A DNA stretch of 64,000 nucleotides from Bacteroides nordii WAL 11050 = JCM 12987 (lineage in GTDB: Bacteria; Bacteroidota; Bacteroidia; Bacteroidales; Bacteroidaceae): contig BAJA01000004.1 in assembly GCA_000613465.1 (NCBI GenBank), positions 62,001 to 126,000 on the forward strand, given 5' to 3'. Of the stretch, positions 6,847 to 18,138 are shown piece after piece (the stretch's first letter is position 1; each line of letters starts with the position of its first letter). Under the pieces are notes generated by a model, which saw only the letters and a program-made list of their open reading frames with translations, made no database searches and was not told where the DNA came from. Made by a program: the position numbers and the translations under genes.

Positions 6847-9055
6847 ATGGAAAAATATCTTAGATATAAAGGTGAATTCTTCAGTATAGCTGGTGTTTTA
6901 TGGCGAGCTGAGATATGGCAGGATGCCGAGGAAAAATATACAACTATCGGGCGTTTGGATTTTCCGGCAGATGATCCGTTGGTAATAGAGTGGGGAGAAA
7001 CAGACAAATTAGAACCGGTTCAAAGTAGTAAGGCTACTTTAACTGTTGTAAGCCGGGTAGATAGACAGTATAAAGACCTGTATACGGTTGATACGGGTAG
7101 TATCCGCATGGATGTATATCGTGACAATACACTTTATTGGAGTGGAACACTGGATACGGAACTTTATGAAGAACCTTTTTCCTATGAAAAGGAGTATGAG
7201 GTTACATTGACATTTAGTGATTTTGCTGTATTAGATCGGTTGAAGTTTCAAGAGAACGGATTTCTGACTCTTTTAGAGCTATTTCAGAAGGCATTACGTA
7301 ATTCTTTTATAAATGTCCGGGGTATACAACAATATATTTCTACTTCTCGAGCAGGAGACACTTCATCAGAAACTCTTCTTTCTCATACTTGTATTAACTG
7401 TGGTAATTTTTATGATGAAGATGGAGAACCAATGACATGGAGAACAGTATTGGATGAAACATTGAGGCCATTTGCAATGAGGATGATACAGCGGTCCGGA
7501 GATGTGTTTATATATGATTTGAATGCTATACAAGATACCTTTGAACCGGAATTAATACATTGGGAAGGAAAGGATGCTGTGCTTGGAGTAGATGCTGTAT
7601 ATAAAAGTGCGAAGGTATCTTTTAGTCCGTATGATAAGACAGAACTTATGAAGCAAGAAGTCATAACAGAGGTTTATCTCCTTTTGCTACTGATCTGCTT
7701 GTGCGTACGGATTATTCTGTGGGTAGTGATGACCTTATGAATGCTTCGGAAGGATTCTATATGGATCTTTTTCAATCTGTACCGGCACCAAAGGGGCTTT
7801 TTATACATAAACATGCGATGCTTTTCAAAATAGATCCGGTTTTCTCCAATTATGAAGGTGAAGGAGTGGCCTGGATTGTAAAAATTAGAGCTAATCAATA
7901 TGGTCTGTATAATACGATAGTGAATAATTCGCTATTCACTAATTATGAAACGTTGATAAAAATAGATAAAAAAATAGATGTTCCTAATGTTCTTTCATTA
8001 GTATCTTACGGTAAGAAAAGGCAACGTTTGTTGCGACTTAAAATGGGAGTATTACTTGATGTCCGTTATAACCCATTTGAAACATCCGGAGATTATAATG
8101 AGCAAGGGGATTATGAAAAGATGCGAACTAAAATCAGATGTGTACATATTCCTTTTAGAATGCGTATAAGAAATGCAGAGGGAATTGTAATGAAACATTA
8201 TGCAAATGTTTCTTATGATAAGGAAATTGGCGTTTCTTATGGTGGTAACCAACGTTGGGTAGATGGAGATTATCCGGAAACTAATAAACCTAATAGACCG
8301 TATGCTGTACTCTCTTATTATACTCCTCCGCGTGAAGATAAATTGACTAAGGCCGAATATCCGGGAGGATGGATGGAAAACCATCAATGTGTACAATATC
8401 CACATTTTTCTTTATGTCATTTATACGATATAATGGGGCAGGTGAATATATCTCTATACCGAAAAATGTACAAGGCACGATAGAAGTAGAAATAGGTACA
8501 GGAATATTTAATCAAGGTTCATCGGGCTACTCTAATAGTGATATAGCACAGCATCCGGTATTTGATGGCTTTGCAGAAAAAGTTCGTTGGTTGCTTTATA
8601 AAACACCTACTTTGGACATAGTTGATGGTTATGGCAAAGAAATTGAAACTAAGGATATAGAATATTCCTCATGGGTAAATACTTCTGCAAAAGAGGACTT
8701 GGATATAGACACCTTTTTAGGAAATAGTGGAGATTTGAAGGTGTGTGGATTGGGGATACTGTTACGGAAAGAAGATTATAATCCTGTAGTAAAATTTAGC
8801 CGTGCAGGAGTTACAGATTATATAGAAAAGTTACTCATGGGAACTGTGTACAGCCAATACAGTCATCGAATGAATATGTTGACCGGTACGGTTCGATTAC
8901 TTAATGATTTTGGATTGTATACAGATCTTAGTGAACCGGGTAATTATATGATAGTTAGTGATGTGCAGCATGTAATAACTGAAGAAAGTGAAGTGAAATT
9001 AGTACAGGTAGAACCAGATTATTTTGAGGGGATAGATTATGAAAAAACAATATAA
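6847..9055 (+). CDS. Tail/baseplate protein, two apparent frameshifts
   Basis: Three overlapping frames read as one protein of about 736 residues. Frame 1 runs to about 7669, frame 2 to about 8405, frame 3 to the stop at 9055. Restoring a G at about 7668 gives ITEGLSPFATDLLVRTDYSVGS; restoring a T in the T run at about 8402 gives PHFFFMSFIRYNGAGEY. The N-terminal part (KLEPVQSSKATLTVVS, LYTVDTGSIRMDVYRDNTLYWSGTL) resembles the tail-tip protein that follows the tape measure in Bacteroides phages. It starts 1 bp after the tape measure stop and overlaps the fibre gene by 17 bp, so translation is probably coupled. Exact role (distal tail or hub protein) is not resolved. Confidence 0.65.
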
Positions 9056-12000
9056 TGTTCTAACAGTAACCAGAGAAGCGAAAGCACGGAGTAAAAGGTT
9101 ACAAAAAGTCGGAATTAGTGGTGGAAGTGTTAACGTTAATATGAACACTTCTTCGGTATCAGGAGATGGACATACTCATGAAAATTTGTTAACATTGGAT
9201 AAGATATCTATTGATGATGATAATTATTTGTATTTGAAGACTTCTGTTCTTGATGATGATAGTGGGGAGGTAGTGAATATTGATGAGAAAGTAAAAGCTG
9301 GCTATTCTGATGCTGCTGCTTATTCTGATGAAGCTGCTCATGCTAATAAAGCAGCCTATGCGGATATAGCACATGATTTGGATATAGATAGTCCGGTTAA
9401 TGAACGATTTTTACGTAAAGATCAGGCAGATAGTACTGATTATTTATTGGAACTTAATGGAGGAGTTATTGTACGTTCATCAAAGACAGCATCGCAATTT
9501 CATTCTGTACTATCTGATGGATTAATAGAAGAGAGTAACATGGGTATGTCAGCCAATGTCATCGAAGAGAGTGATGATGATTCACAGCCCCTTTCTGTTG
9601 CATTGATAGAAGTTCCGGCAAGTGACGGAGCCACCACGCTTGGCGGGTTACGCAATGTAGACGATACTGCCGATACATTTTCGGATACGGATGATATGCT
9701 GGTTCGTAAAGCCGGTACGAAAGAGTGGGCTGTAGAGAGATTGATACGTAGCGGCTGGATTCCCGTTAATACAACTTCCGAAAGAGATGCACTTGATATC
9801 TCTTATCTGCTCAAAGGATGCGTATGCTATGTATTTAATGAGGATGCACTATATAAGTGGACCGGAACTGCCTGGGAAAAGAAGGAGTTAGGCGGCGGAG
9901 GATCTACCGGAATACAACGTAATGTACGTATTGTGAACAACCTTGATAGTAAGAATATCTCGGCAAGTAAGGGGGAACCTTGTCTCTTGAAATTCACCTT
10001 TGTTTCTCAGGAACGTTACGACTCCGGTGAAGCTTATGAAGATACGGGAGAACGTGGATTGTGCCTGATATCAGTGAAGAGCAGTAATAGTGATGAATAT
10101 GCAGTAGTCAAACAGCTATCTGTTAATTCTGCAGTTCCAACCACTGTTGATGTAGCTGAGTTTTTGACTTCCGGAGTTAATAATGTGATGATTAAAGTGA
10201 CGGGAACGGTGACGGAGGTTACCACACCGGCATTTGTGTACACCGTTCAGCTCACTTCATTGTCTGTTGATGCCGGTAACTTTAAATGGTGGACAGCTTA
10301 CACCGGAAACGTGACACTTCCTCTTTATATTGGTGGCAATGTATCTAAAACGCTGTATGTAAATATATCCGGTACAGATTATAATGAGTCTTATGAGGTG
10401 GCTTTATGTACAAGTGTATATGTGGAAACTGCTTACAATTATGCCATTCCTCATCCCGGAAAGACCGGAGTGTTCCGTATATCTGCTTATGTGTCAAATT
10501 CTGACGGAAGTATAAAGACGAAGACGGTATCTTTCAATGTAATTTGTGCTGTTCCGGGCGAACAAGTCAAGTTGGCGGCAGTGAATAATGTACTCGCCAA
10601 AGCTATCAACTGGTCCGAGAATACTCTGTTTGAATATGCTATGTACGATGGGGATAATGTGACTACTTCTGCACAGTTTGTTGTTAAGCAAGATATCATG
10701 TCTGTATTTACCTCAACCGAGGATAATATTGCTTGTTCGACTAAACATACTTTCTCTTTTCCGATGGAAATTGAAACAATGGATAACACAGACTTTGAAA
10801 TTGTGACTCATATTCTGGAGGGAGAAACGGAGCTGGTAAGTCCGATCTCTTTCTCTGTGAACAACTCCCTGGGATATTCTGCTGTGGCAGGTTCGGTGTT
10901 TTACATGAATCCGAAGACACGTTCCAACAGGCAGGAAAACTATAAGTCGATCATTAATGAGGTAGATGGTTCCGGTATAACCGGAGTCTGGAAAAATCTG
11001 AACTGGGGTAATGATGGTTGGATGACAGATGCGGATGGAAATAAAACCCTCCTACTACTTGCAGGATCTATGCTGACAATGGACTACAAACCTTTTGAGG
11101 TAGAATGCGCACGCAAGGGTAAAACCATTGAAGTGGATTACAGGATTGATAATGTGACGGATTATACGGAGCCTGTTATTACGATTTCATCTGCTTCGGG
11201 AGATTCCTTTGTGGGGCTTAATATATATGCCGATGAGATTATTATGCATTCTCAATCACTCAAAAATAAGGATATACAGAGCTTGCATACATTTGAAGGA
11301 AAACGTACACGTCTGGCACTGACTATTCTTCCGGATGCATACGGGAACTCCGGATTCAATCTTTGTATTCTCTATGTAAACGGGGTGAAGAATCGTGAGT
11401 TTACCTATGAAAGTAATGATTACTTTGCGCATAGTGGCGGTATTGTTATTGGGTCTGAATATGCGGATGTGGATATTTATGGAATACGTGTTTACGACTT
11501 CGGATTAACCTCACAGGGGGTGATGACCAACTATATCAACTGGCTATCTGATATAAATGAGAAAACGGCTGCCAAAGCAAATAATGATATTTTTGACTCA
11601 AATGGTTCGGAGATCGACTTTGAAAATACGAAAGATCAGTTTAATGTGATGGTGTATGACAACACGATTCCTTCTATGGCCGACCAGACTTCGCGGGTAG
11701 GTACGTTGGAGGTGTTTTTCTACGATCATCCCGACTGGAATGTGTCAATCAGTAATGTGACAGCCAAAGGACAGGGAACTTCTTCTATGAAGTACTGGAT
11801 TTGGAATACCCGTTATCAGCTTGATAAAGTGAATTCTGTGGTGACACATGCCGATGGGACTACTTCTGCAAAGAAGTGGCAGATGACACCTTTTCTTCCT
11901 GCAGGGCAGAAGTTCACGGCAAAGAAGAATTTTGCCTCCTCTATGCATTCACACAAGATAGGTTCGGTCAATTCCTATGATGACTTGTATCGGGAAGTGG

Positions 12001-15000
12001 GCTTGCTGAATGAGGCGATGAAGACAGAGAAATATGCAAATGCACGTGTGGCTGTTTATCAGATTCCATTTGTATGCTTTGAAAAACAGGTGAATGATGA
12101 GGGTGAAACGATTTATATTTTCAGAGGGTTGTATACTTTCGGACCGGATAAAGGGGATAAATATACGTTCGGATTTGATACGGATCTGTTCCCGGATCTT
12201 TTGAGCATTGAAGGATCGGATAACTCTCCGTTGTGTACCTTGTTTCGCGTTCCGTGGAATAACAATGTATTTTACAACGAAGACAAAGAGGCGTGGCAGT
12301 ATAATGGTGCAAATTCATGGAACTTCGGTGAGGGGGAACTGGATAAAATCTCTAAATTCATTCCTGCTTATAATATGGTTTATCAGTGTTCTCCACGTCT
12401 GAAACCCTTTAATGGCACATTGGATGAGCTGAATGCGCAGGTGATAACGTACCGCAATGAGCCTTGTGAATTCTGGATAGCCAAAGAGGGGGATGTAAAC
12501 CTATATAATGTGTACTATTTTGAGTCTTCACAAAATAAATTTATTCCTTCCGATATAGGTAATGGCACGATAAATCTTGTCTCTCAGCTTGTAGATAAAG
12601 GGTATGGATTGGGGACTGCCGACTTGGAAAATAAAACGGGTGATGAACTGAATACGTTTTTTGTCAATGCCCGCATCGCTAAATTCAGGAAAGAAATTTC
12701 GCAGTATTGGGAGGTGGAGGATACGTTGTTCTTTATGAATAATGTAGAATTTAATGCAGGTACGGATGAGCGTGCAAAGAATACGTATCCTTACTGTTTT
12801 GGAACGGAAACATCGAAGTGGAGATGGCGTGTGGATGATGCGGATACTCGTTTTGATACCACCAACCGGGGATTGCCGGACAAAGAATATAGTGTAGAAA
12901 CGCATGATGTGGACGAAACGGGGGCTTCCATCTGGAACGGTGAGACAAACAACTTCTTTAATCTGATGGAACTGGCTTTTCCGGATGAGAAGATAACAAG
13001 TATGCGCAAAATGATGACAGCCATGCAAACACTTGGTGGCTTGAAGAGTGGTAATGACTTGGAGAAGATTTACGCATTTTATCAGAAGTATTTCTTTGAC
13101 AATGCACAGGAGTATTTCCCGGAGAACGCTTATAATGCGGATGCAAAGTATTGTTATGAGAATGGTAAGCTTGCTTATAATGCAGGAAAATACTCCAATG
13201 ATACCGATCCTATCACACAGAGCCTTGGCGATCATTATCTGGCAGAACAGAGGTGGATAACCAAGCGCATCTTGTATATGATGTCTAAATATAGTTTTGG
13301 AACTTTCAGTGCCGGCGGGACAGATACAATCACTGTTCGTGCTGCCGGAAATACCATAAAGTATGAATTGACTCCGGCTATGGAACTGTATCCGGCAATA
13401 GCCAATGGTACGTCAATTATCCGGGGGACACGTACGAAGTCCGGTGATGTTTGTGAAATGGAGATAGAACTGTCCGGGTCCGGTGATCAGCAGAATGCTA
13501 TTCAGGGGGCTTCTTATCTGCAGGATATAGGCGACTGGCATAATAAGAATGTACAGGGATCGATGATAATTCAGGGACAGATGTTACGTGATATCCGATT
13601 GGGTAGTAAGACAGAACCTATTGTCATATCTATTTCGTCATTGACTATTTCCAATTGCGTATCCTTACAACGGCTGCTATTGTCGAATATATCTACATTG
13701 GCCGGTACGCTGAATCTGGCAGCTTGTACACATTTGCAGGAGGTACATGCGGATGGAACATCGCTTGTACAAGTTATTCTTCCTGCTGGTGGTGGGTTGC
13801 GTATGGTGGAGTTTAGTGCATACAATCAATATTTGACACTGGCAAACTATCCTTTGATGACCAATGAAGGTGTGGGAATTGACTTGTGTAAAGGGATTAT
13901 CACTGACTTCTTTGTGGTCGATTGTCCACGCATTGATCCGATGAGGCTGCTTGTAGATATAATGAATACACAAGATGATCAGGGAGGGGCACATGCTTTG
14001 AAGCGTATACGTGCCGTTGGATTTGATGAGAACTATGAGAGTTCGGAGATGTTGGATAAACTGGCACAACTGGCGGATGGCTCTTATTCAGGTTTGAGTA
14101 GTGAAGGTCTTTCCGGCGAGGACGAATACCCGGTGTTGGACGGTACGTTGAATATCAATGCAAATTGTTATGAAGATTCTATTGAGGCTTTGAGGAATAC
14201 GTTTAAGAAGCTGGTATTGAATATAACGGGTGGTTTATATATTAGATTCCAAGATCCGGTGGTTCAGAATATTTGTGGAGTTCAATGGGGCGATGGTAAT
14301 GGATGTACAAAGGATAGTTTTACTTCTGTAATTACATTTCCGGAAAAAGCCTTTACGGGCAATTCGAGTCTTCGGTACTTTCCTGAATTAGGTGACTTGT
14401 TTGTAAACTGTACAACAATAGCAAATTTTGCATTTAAGGATTGTCAAAATTTGAGAGCCTGTACACTTCCTGCCGGGTTAAAGAAAATAGGAAACGCTTC
14501 TTTTGCAAATTGTGTGAATCTTACGGAAATAGAGATTCCTAATGGAGTTTCTATTGATTATGCAGCGTTTGGTAGTTGTGGTTTAACTCGTGTTATAGTA
14601 CCCAAGGATACTGTATATTTAAGTGGGGCAACTTTTAATAATTGTAGGTCACTGAAAGAGGCTGTTTTAGAGGAAGGGTGTACGATCATAATCAATTCGA
14701 TGTTTAGTGGATGTGCAAATATGTTCCGTATCACATTACCCTCTACTTTACGGATAATAAAAGAGAACTCTTTTTTTAATTGTGGAAATTTGGATGATAT
14801 AATATTGCCTGTGAGTATTGTAGAGATTGAAGCTTCAGCATTTCAAGGAGCCGGTAAGGTAGGAGGTGCATTAAATCTTCCAAACTTGGAATTAATTGGA
14901 CGTAGTGCCTTTCCGGGAACAGATATTACTGAAATAAAATCCCTCGGGAAGGTAAAGCGGATTGAACAGGAAGCATTCAAAAGCTGCAGAGAATTGGTTT

Positions 15001-15230
15001 CTGCCATATTGCCTGAGACTATTACATCTATAGCAAGGTATTGCTTTGACAGTTGTCATAAATTAACAAGTGTGACTTGTTTGGCTCTTGTTCCACCTAC
15101 AGTGGAAACTAATACATTTGGTAAAAATGTGAATTTTTATGTTCCTGACGCATCTTTAACGGCATATAAGGCTGCAACTAACTGGAATACATTTGCTAGT
15201 AGAATTTATCCATTATCAGAAAAACAATAA
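9039..15230 (+). CDS. Giant tail fibre/adhesin with LamG-like, CotH-like and BspA-type LRR regions
   Basis: A 2063-residue protein without signal peptide, in the position of a receptor-binding fibre. Visible parts, in order: an Ala-rich repeat at about residues 86-113; beta-rich, Ig-like segments to about 610; a concanavalin/LamG-like region at about 620-840; a CotH-kinase-like region at about 905-1290 (GQGTSSMKYW, IFRGLYTFGPDKGD, a KNTYPY segment, then KWRWRVDDADTRFDTTNRG with the acidic motif at about 1266-1273); and from about 1770 to the end, leucine-rich repeats of the BspA/LRR_5 type (AFKDC, LKKIGNASFANCVNLTEI, SAFQG). The fibre role is inferred from position and repeats. The CotH assignment is my own pattern match and is tentative. 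Confidence 0.75.
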   Translation: MKKQYNVLTVTREAKARSKRLQKVGISGGSVNVNMNTSSVSGDGHTHENLLTLDKISIDDDNYLYLKTSVLDDDSGEVVNIDEKVKAGYSDAAAYSDEAAHANKAAYADIAHDLDIDSPVNERFLRKDQADSTDYLLELNGGVIVRSSKTASQFHSVLSDGLIEESNMGMSANVIEESDDDSQPLSVALIEVPASDGATTLGGLRNVDDTADTFSDTDDMLVRKAGTKEWAVERLIRSGWIPVNTTSERDALDISYLLKGCVCYVFNEDALYKWTGTAWEKKELGGGGSTGIQRNVRIVNNLDSKNISASKGEPCLLKFTFVSQERYDSGEAYEDTGERGLCLISVKSSNSDEYAVVKQLSVNSAVPTTVDVAEFLTSGVNNVMIKVTGTVTEVTTPAFVYTVQLTSLSVDAGNFKWWTAYTGNVTLPLYIGGNVSKTLYVNISGTDYNESYEVALCTSVYVETAYNYAIPHPGKTGVFRISAYVSNSDGSIKTKTVSFNVICAVPGEQVKLAAVNNVLAKAINWSENTLFEYAMYDGDNVTTSAQFVVKQDIMSVFTSTEDNIACSTKHTFSFPMEIETMDNTDFEIVTHILEGETELVSPISFSVNNSLGYSAVAGSVFYMNPKTRSNRQENYKSIINEVDGSGITGVWKNLNWGNDGWMTDADGNKTLLLLAGSMLTMDYKPFEVECARKGKTIEVDYRIDNVTDYTEPVITISSASGDSFVGLNIYADEIIMHSQSLKNKDIQSLHTFEGKRTRLALTILPDAYGNSGFNLCILYVNGVKNREFTYESNDYFAHSGGIVIGSEYADVDIYGIRVYDFGLTSQGVMTNYINWLSDINEKTAAKANNDIFDSNGSEIDFENTKDQFNVMVYDNTIPSMADQTSRVGTLEVFFYDHPDWNVSISNVTAKGQGTSSMKYWIWNTRYQLDKVNSVVTHADGTTSAKKWQMTPFLPAGQKFTAKKNFASSMHSHKIGSVNSYDDLYREVGLLNEAMKTEKYANARVAVYQIPFVCFEKQVNDEGETIYIFRGLYTFGPDKGDKYTFGFDTDLFPDLLSIEGSDNSPLCTLFRVPWNNNVFYNEDKEAWQYNGANSWNFGEGELDKISKFIPAYNMVYQCSPRLKPFNGTLDELNAQVITYRNEPCEFWIAKEGDVNLYNVYYFESSQNKFIPSDIGNGTINLVSQLVDKGYGLGTADLENKTGDELNTFFVNARIAKFRKEISQYWEVEDTLFFMNNVEFNAGTDERAKNTYPYCFGTETSKWRWRVDDADTRFDTTNRGLPDKEYSVETHDVDETGASIWNGETNNFFNLMELAFPDEKITSMRKMMTAMQTLGGLKSGNDLEKIYAFYQKYFFDNAQEYFPENAYNADAKYCYENGKLAYNAGKYSNDTDPITQSLGDHYLAEQRWITKRILYMMSKYSFGTFSAGGTDTITVRAAGNTIKYELTPAMELYPAIANGTSIIRGTRTKSGDVCEMEIELSGSGDQQNAIQGASYLQDIGDWHNKNVQGSMIIQGQMLRDIRLGSKTEPIVISISSLTISNCVSLQRLLLSNISTLAGTLNLAACTHLQEVHADGTSLVQVILPAGGGLRMVEFSAYNQYLTLANYPLMTNEGVGIDLCKGIITDFFVVDCPRIDPMRLLVDIMNTQDDQGGAHALKRIRAVGFDENYESSEMLDKLAQLADGSYSGLSSEGLSGEDEYPVLDGTLNINANCYEDSIEALRNTFKKLVLNITGGLYIRFQDPVVQNICGVQWGDGNGCTKDSFTSVITFPEKAFTGNSSLRYFPELGDLFVNCTTIANFAFKDCQNLRACTLPAGLKKIGNASFANCVNLTEIEIPNGVSIDYAAFGSCGLTRVIVPKDTVYLSGATFNNCRSLKEAVLEEGCTIIINSMFSGCANMFRITLPSTLRIIKENSFFNCGNLDDIILPVSIVEIEASAFQGAGKVGGALNLPNLELIGRSAFPGTDITEIKSLGKVKRIEQEAFKSCRELVSAILPETITSIARYCFDSCHKLTSVTCLALVPPTVETNTFGKNVNFYVPDASLTAYKAATNWNTFASRIYPLSEKQ

Positions 15231-15243
15231 AAAAATATTAATT

Positions 15244-18090
15244 ATGGCTATATTATCATCAACCGGAGTATCCGGTTTCCTCTCGTCAGCAAAAGCTACG
15301 GGAAAACAAATATTGAATAAGGCGGGAAAGTTAATCCCGGAGTATATAGAAGATTTTGTGTCCGGCTTTGCCGGGCATGGTTGGAAAATCTGGGAACGTG
15401 CATCCGGTCTATGGCGAATGGAAGTAGATGAACTGGTAGTTCGCCGGACAATGACCGTATTTGAAATGCTGATTAGTAAAATACGTTGTATAAAAGGGGC
15501 ATTAAATATCTCCCAGGCCAATGGCAAAATTAAGACAGCAGAGTTGAAAGAAGATGGCAATTGGTATATCACAATTGAGGATGAAATGTCTTTTGTAGCT
15601 CATGATATTATCCGTTGTCAGCATTTTAGTAATGGTGTAAAATTCTATTGGGTAGAAATAGCCGATATCATTAATGATAACACCACTATTATTATTCCTG
15701 CTACCGAATTTACAGGCTCACTCGCGTATAAAGACGGGATTGAGTATGTTAATGGTAGTGTGCAGATGGGTATTCCGGAGCCTGGTGATGAAATTGTTCA
15801 GTTTGGCAACCGAACAAATAAAGGCAGGCAGTCTGCTATTTATTTACATGCAGATGAAGGAGGCCAACCTGCTATTGATATCCTCTTTAACATAAACTCA
15901 AAAAGCTTTGTTAATTGTCTTAATATGAGAATGGGAGGAAGTATACCAGGCGAAGGCGATACGAAAGGTTTCTATTGTGAGAATGGTATGATAAAAGGAA
16001 CCGTATCAGGGCATATCGTTTATCAAATCAAACCGGATGGCTCTGCTATGTTTGGTGATGGTTCTGCGCAATTTAATACTGATAAATCCGGACATATCGC
16101 CGGAGGTGCAATTTCCTGGCAATGGGATGAAGCAAAAGGAAGGCATGTATGTACGATGCAGGATGTAGTTCTGACTTGGGATAACCTTTCGGAAGATGCA
16201 AAAGAAAATCTGAAAGGGGAGCCGGGTGACAAGGGTAATCCGGGTATAAATGGTATTAATGGGGAAGACGGAGTCAGCCTTTTCTATAAAGGTGATTTTG
16301 ATTCGCATCCTGTTAATCCTCAAAATGGTTGGTATTATCGTAATGCCATTGATAAGAAATGCTATGTTTATCAAGATGATACATGGTATTTGATGACTGT
16401 GGACGGAATGAATGGTAAGGATGGAATGAATGGTATTAACGGTAAAGATGGAAATGATGGTTTAAGTATTATATGGAAAGGGGATTCCGCCACTCCTCCT
16501 ACGGCTCCTCAAAAGAATTGGGTATATCGTGATACGGATAACGGGCGGGTATATATCTATAATGGTACGGCATGGGAACTGATGGTTGCTGATGGTAATG
16601 ACGGCACAGACGGTACCGAAGGTACAGACGGCCTTTCAGTTTTTATAACCTATAACGATGACCCGGACGAAGTGGATCCGCCTACTGGAGATGGGACAAC
16701 TGGCGGGTGGCATACCGATACTACAAGTGGAGTCGTTTGGATGAGCCAGAAAGTAGCTGAACACGCTTCCTTGGGTACTTGGGGGAATCCGATACGGATA
16801 AAAGGAGAGAATGCTGTTTTTTATTTAATTGAATTTGAAGAGGATGGAAATGGGGTTCAAACAATTTCGGCAATGGCAGATGGAGTACCTAAAGGAGAGT
16901 CATTAACTGCTTCTCTTTATAAAATAACTTCTGGGAAGAAAGAATTATGTGGTGCCAGAAGATTTACAATTTCAGCAGGTAGTCAAATTTGGGAAGTAAT
17001 TCCTCCAATGGGGGGAGGCCCGTTTCATACGATTTCTATTAATTACGGGGACTCGTCTGTACAATCTTATACAGTAACTGCATATGGTGATGCAAATACA
17101 GTTATTGCTCTGGCAACCATACATAAAGTTTTAGATGGACGACAGGGAGAACAAGGTAATCCTGGCACTGATGCCAATTTACTCCCATGGATAGAAAAAT
17201 GGAATGGTTATGCAACTGAATTAGGCGGTGATTATATTGTTACTCCAAAAATGTTTTCCGGAAAGGTTGAGACCGATGAAAATGGAACTCGTTTATTGAC
17301 AGGTATTGCACAAGGTAAAGATTGTATCACAGCTTCAGATGGGACTACACGTACAGGTATTTTTGCTCTTGTAGATAATGAGCCTGTTTTTGAGTTGGAT
17401 CCGATTAATAAAAAGTATAAGTTTAAAGGAAGGGTTGACGCTGACGAAGGTACATTCAAAAATGTAACTATAGAAGACGGATCTCAAATCGGTAAGATGT
17501 CTGTGTATAATGGTTTCTTAAGATATTCTGATGATAATTATTATGTTGCACTCGGGACGGGAGTTCTACCTGGAACTTCCGGATCAAGGGGGGCATTGTG
17601 GTTGGAAGATAAAAGTACGGGAAACATGGCAAAGACACTTGTAATTCTCAACGCAGTTCCTTCGTCTATACAAGGGGGGTTAGATGATCCGCGTAATAAG
17701 AATATAGCTGTCAGTATTCCCAACGGAACAGTAAGGGTTTCTCCCGGAAATCTAATGGATGTTCCCGGCGTTATCCTTGCCGGACGGATTGGGTATAATG
17801 GAGAGGTCGAATACCAATATGGGCGTAAAGGACGGGATAGTCTTAGCCCTTCTTATGCTTTCGGCGTAGGTATTAATGGGAATGACTATGAGATAATACA
17901 CAACTTGGGGCATTCTAATTATACTATACAGGTAACTCCTTATCGGCCGAATAGTTCAGAGAATAATGTGACACCGATTGTCAGCTATTTGAATGGGAAT
18001 AATTTTGGTGTATTCTTTAATGACGCCGACACTGCCAATAAACATGTGAGGTCCGCGTTTTGCTTTACTGTAATAGGAGAGAATACATAA
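15244..18090 (+). CDS. Tail fibre/spike protein with collagen-like segments
   Basis: A 948-residue protein starting at MAILSSTGVSGFLSSAKATG; I prefer this ATG, 13 bp after the previous stop, to an upstream in-frame ATG inside the previous gene. The N-terminal half is beta-rich and recalls phage tail-spike shaft proteins. Gly-X-Y collagen-like stretches occur at about residues 324-345, 387-408, 449-466 and 633-643 and alternate with repeated small modules (GWYYRNAIDKKCYVYQDDTWYLM and NWVYRDTDNGRVYIYNGTAWELM), each with a conserved tryptophan/tyrosine pattern. Such arrangements form trimeric fibres. It probably forms, with the 2063-residue protein, the host-recognition part of the tail. Confidence 0.72.
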   Translation: MAILSSTGVSGFLSSAKATGKQILNKAGKLIPEYIEDFVSGFAGHGWKIWERASGLWRMEVDELVVRRTMTVFEMLISKIRCIKGALNISQANGKIKTAELKEDGNWYITIEDEMSFVAHDIIRCQHFSNGVKFYWVEIADIINDNTTIIIPATEFTGSLAYKDGIEYVNGSVQMGIPEPGDEIVQFGNRTNKGRQSAIYLHADEGGQPAIDILFNINSKSFVNCLNMRMGGSIPGEGDTKGFYCENGMIKGTVSGHIVYQIKPDGSAMFGDGSAQFNTDKSGHIAGGAISWQWDEAKGRHVCTMQDVVLTWDNLSEDAKENLKGEPGDKGNPGINGINGEDGVSLFYKGDFDSHPVNPQNGWYYRNAIDKKCYVYQDDTWYLMTVDGMNGKDGMNGINGKDGNDGLSIIWKGDSATPPTAPQKNWVYRDTDNGRVYIYNGTAWELMVADGNDGTDGTEGTDGLSVFITYNDDPDEVDPPTGDGTTGGWHTDTTSGVVWMSQKVAEHASLGTWGNPIRIKGENAVFYLIEFEEDGNGVQTISAMADGVPKGESLTASLYKITSGKKELCGARRFTISAGSQIWEVIPPMGGGPFHTISINYGDSSVQSYTVTAYGDANTVIALATIHKVLDGRQGEQGNPGTDANLLPWIEKWNGYATELGGDYIVTPKMFSGKVETDENGTRLLTGIAQGKDCITASDGTTRTGIFALVDNEPVFELDPINKKYKFKGRVDADEGTFKNVTIEDGSQIGKMSVYNGFLRYSDDNYYVALGTGVLPGTSGSRGALWLEDKSTGNMAKTLVILNAVPSSIQGGLDDPRNKNIAVSIPNGTVRVSPGNLMDVPGVILAGRIGYNGEVEYQYGRKGRDSLSPSYAFGVGINGNDYEIIHNLGHSNYTIQVTPYRPNSSENNVTPIVSYLNGNNFGVFFNDADTANKHVRSAFCFTVIGENT

Positions 18091-18138
18091 TAGTGAACAG
18101 TTCTTTTTAATAGGTAGAGGAATAATAAACAAGTAAGG

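Noticed and set aside
12528..13235. Long minus-strand open frame of 235 codons inside the giant fibre gene
   Set aside because: It is a shadow of the plus-strand gene; its composition is odd and it has no domain pattern.
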